From: Rickettsiales bacterium
Lineage (GTDB): Bacteria > Pseudomonadota > Alphaproteobacteria > Rickettsiales > UBA1997
Direction of reading: 5' to 3'
Assembly: GCA_947505885.1 (NCBI GenBank)
Contig: CANNMN010000065.1
Location: forward strand, 1-7,128
DNA: 7,128 nt
The notes beneath the pieces are model-generated. The model had not been told where the DNA came from, ran no database searches, and worked only from the letters and a program-made list of their open reading frames with translations. The translations under genes and the position numbers were made by a program. Positions 6,316 to 7,128 of this stretch are shown one piece after another. Within the stretch, counting starts at the first letter, position 1, and every line of letters begins with the position of its first letter.

Positions 6316-6512
6316 GATGAGGTGCCATTTAAGCTAATTCCAATAAGCCGGTTGAGCTAACTCGAATACGCCGGTTGAGCGAAGTCGAAACCAAGTATCT
6401 AGCTATTGACTTGGTTTCGACTTCGCTCAACCGGCGTTTTCGAGTTCGTTCAACCAGCGTATTCGAGTTCGCTCAACCGGCGTATTCGGGTTATCTCAAA
6501 TGGCATATTCGA
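6316..6512. repeat. Palindromic array of 23-bp units
   Basis: Seven 23-bp units sharing a GCTCAACCGGCGTATTCGAG-like core surround a central loop. Three face one way (6316-6338, 6339-6361, 6362-6384). Four face the other way (6421-6443, 6444-6466, 6467-6489, 6490-6512). The inner arms 6359-6396 and 6409-6446 pair at 37 of 38 positions around a 12-nt loop (6397-6408), a very strong cruciform or hairpin. The outermost units are the most diverged but still match each other (TGCCATTTAAGCTAA on the left, TATCTCAAATGGCA on the right), so the symmetry runs the full length. The left side has one unit fewer. It fills most of the gap between the carbonic-anhydrase-like gene and the helicase gene. No transposase or T-run accompanies it. 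Confidence 0.9.
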
Positions 6513-6535
6513 CTGACAGAAAAATTATAAAATCA

Positions 6536-7128
6536 ATGACTCTCAACTCTCCGCAACTCGAAGCCGTTAATACAACCGATGGACCTTTACTAGTCCTTGC
6601 TGGAGCTGGAACTGGCAAGACAAAAGTTTTGACTTCTCGCGTCATCAATATCGTAAATTCTGGACTCGCTTCGCCTTATCAAATCCTTGCCGTAACCTTC
6701 ACTAATAAGGCCGCAGCGGAAATGAAAAAACGAATTAGCGAAGTGATTGGTGATCAAGCGAATAATCTCTGGATGGGAACTTTTCACGGAGTAGCGGCGC
6801 GTATTTTGCGTCGTCATCCCGAGATCGTTGGATTGCGTCAAGACTTCACCATCATTGACGATGACGATCAAACCCGCCTGCTCAAAACCATTCTCGGCGA
6901 CTTCAATATCGACATCAAACAATTCGCGCCGAAGGTTTATTTGAATCGTATTTCGCGTTTGAAGGATAAAGCGGTGAGCCCATCAACCCTTGAATCTGCT
7001 GGCTTTGAAGTTGGTCTGCCAAAACTTAAAGAAGTTTATTCGATGTATCAATCTCGCCTCAAGGCGATGAATGCGACGGATTTTGGTGATCTACTTTCAC
7101 ATAATCTCGAAATCTTTCGCGCCGCGCC
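6536..7128 (+). CDS. UvrD/PcrA-type superfamily 1 DNA helicase (3' end outside window)
   Basis: This is the N-terminal 197 residues of an ATP-dependent 3'-5' DNA helicase of the UvrD/PcrA/Rep group, acting in DNA repair and in removing proteins from DNA; the family is usually 650-780 residues. Visible are the Q-motif LNSPQLEAV (Gln7), Walker A AGAGTGKT (22-29), motif Ia VTFTNKAAAEMKKRI (53-67), motif Ib GTFHG (81-85), FTIIDDDDQ (104-112) and TDFGDLL (181-187), which corresponds to the usual DFDDLL with Gly for one Asp. Motifs II to VI lie beyond the edge, so UvrD, PcrA and Rep cannot be told apart. ATG 6536 gives the usual short lead before the Q-motif, but has no clear Shine-Dalgarno. An in-frame ATG at 6500 lies inside the last repeat unit and would add 12 residues. 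Confidence 0.93.
   Translation, partial: MTLNSPQLEAVNTTDGPLLVLAGAGTGKTKVLTSRVINIVNSGLASPYQILAVTFTNKAAAEMKKRISEVIGDQANNLWMGTFHGVAARILRRHPEIVGLRQDFTIIDDDDQTRLLKTILGDFNIDIKQFAPKVYLNRISRLKDKAVSPSTLESAGFEVGLPKLKEVYSMYQSRLKAMNATDFGDLLSHNLEIFRAA

Noticed and set aside
6316..6512. CRISPR array
   Set aside because: The units are contiguous with no spacers and occur in both orientations around a centre of symmetry; no cas genes are visible.
6590..6922. 110-codon open frame on the minus strand opposite the helicase gene
   Set aside because: The + strand frame carries clear helicase motifs over the same bases; the antisense frame has no recognisable family and is a shadow.

Overview
The window looks like chromosome from an AT-rich alphaproteobacterium. 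The LipA C-terminus ([14 protein letters not shown] type), the GlmM start ([12 protein letters not shown]) and a DUF721/DciA-like gene fit that group. Complete purD argues against a purine auxotroph such as Rickettsia, and other low-GC or uncultured alphaproteobacterial lineages are possible. The assignment is inference from remembered family sequences, not from a search.

Layout. Positions 3-206 hold the C-terminal tail of an unidentified + strand gene. A minus-strand pair follows: purD (1873-3168, purine synthesis) upstream of glmM (407-1741, phosphoglucosamine mutase for cell-wall precursors), separated by a 131-bp spacer that carries an imperfect palindrome. Divergent from purD across 58 bp is phoU (3227-3886), followed in the same direction by lipA (3966-4943, lipoyl synthase). 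A minus-strand dciA-like gene (5128-5646) converges on lipA. Its 5' end overlaps the 5' end of a + strand gene for an exported alpha-carbonic-anhydrase-fold protein (5612-6295). After a 23-bp-unit palindromic repeat block (6316-6512), a UvrD/PcrA-type helicase gene starts at about 6536 and runs off the window.

The genes are mostly unlinked housekeeping functions: cell wall, purines, phosphate signalling, lipoylation, replication and repair. I do not see a defence system, prophage, secretion locus or biosynthetic cluster. The points most worth a second look are the carbonic anhydrase homologue, which lacks two of the three expected zinc-ligand histidines, and the large palindromic repeat block next to the helicase gene. 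An in-frame 12-bp tandem repeat that lengthens a loop of PurD, and the head-to-head overlap of the dciA-like and carbonic-anhydrase-like genes, also deserve checking. No tRNA, rRNA, CRISPR array or insertion sequence was recognised.
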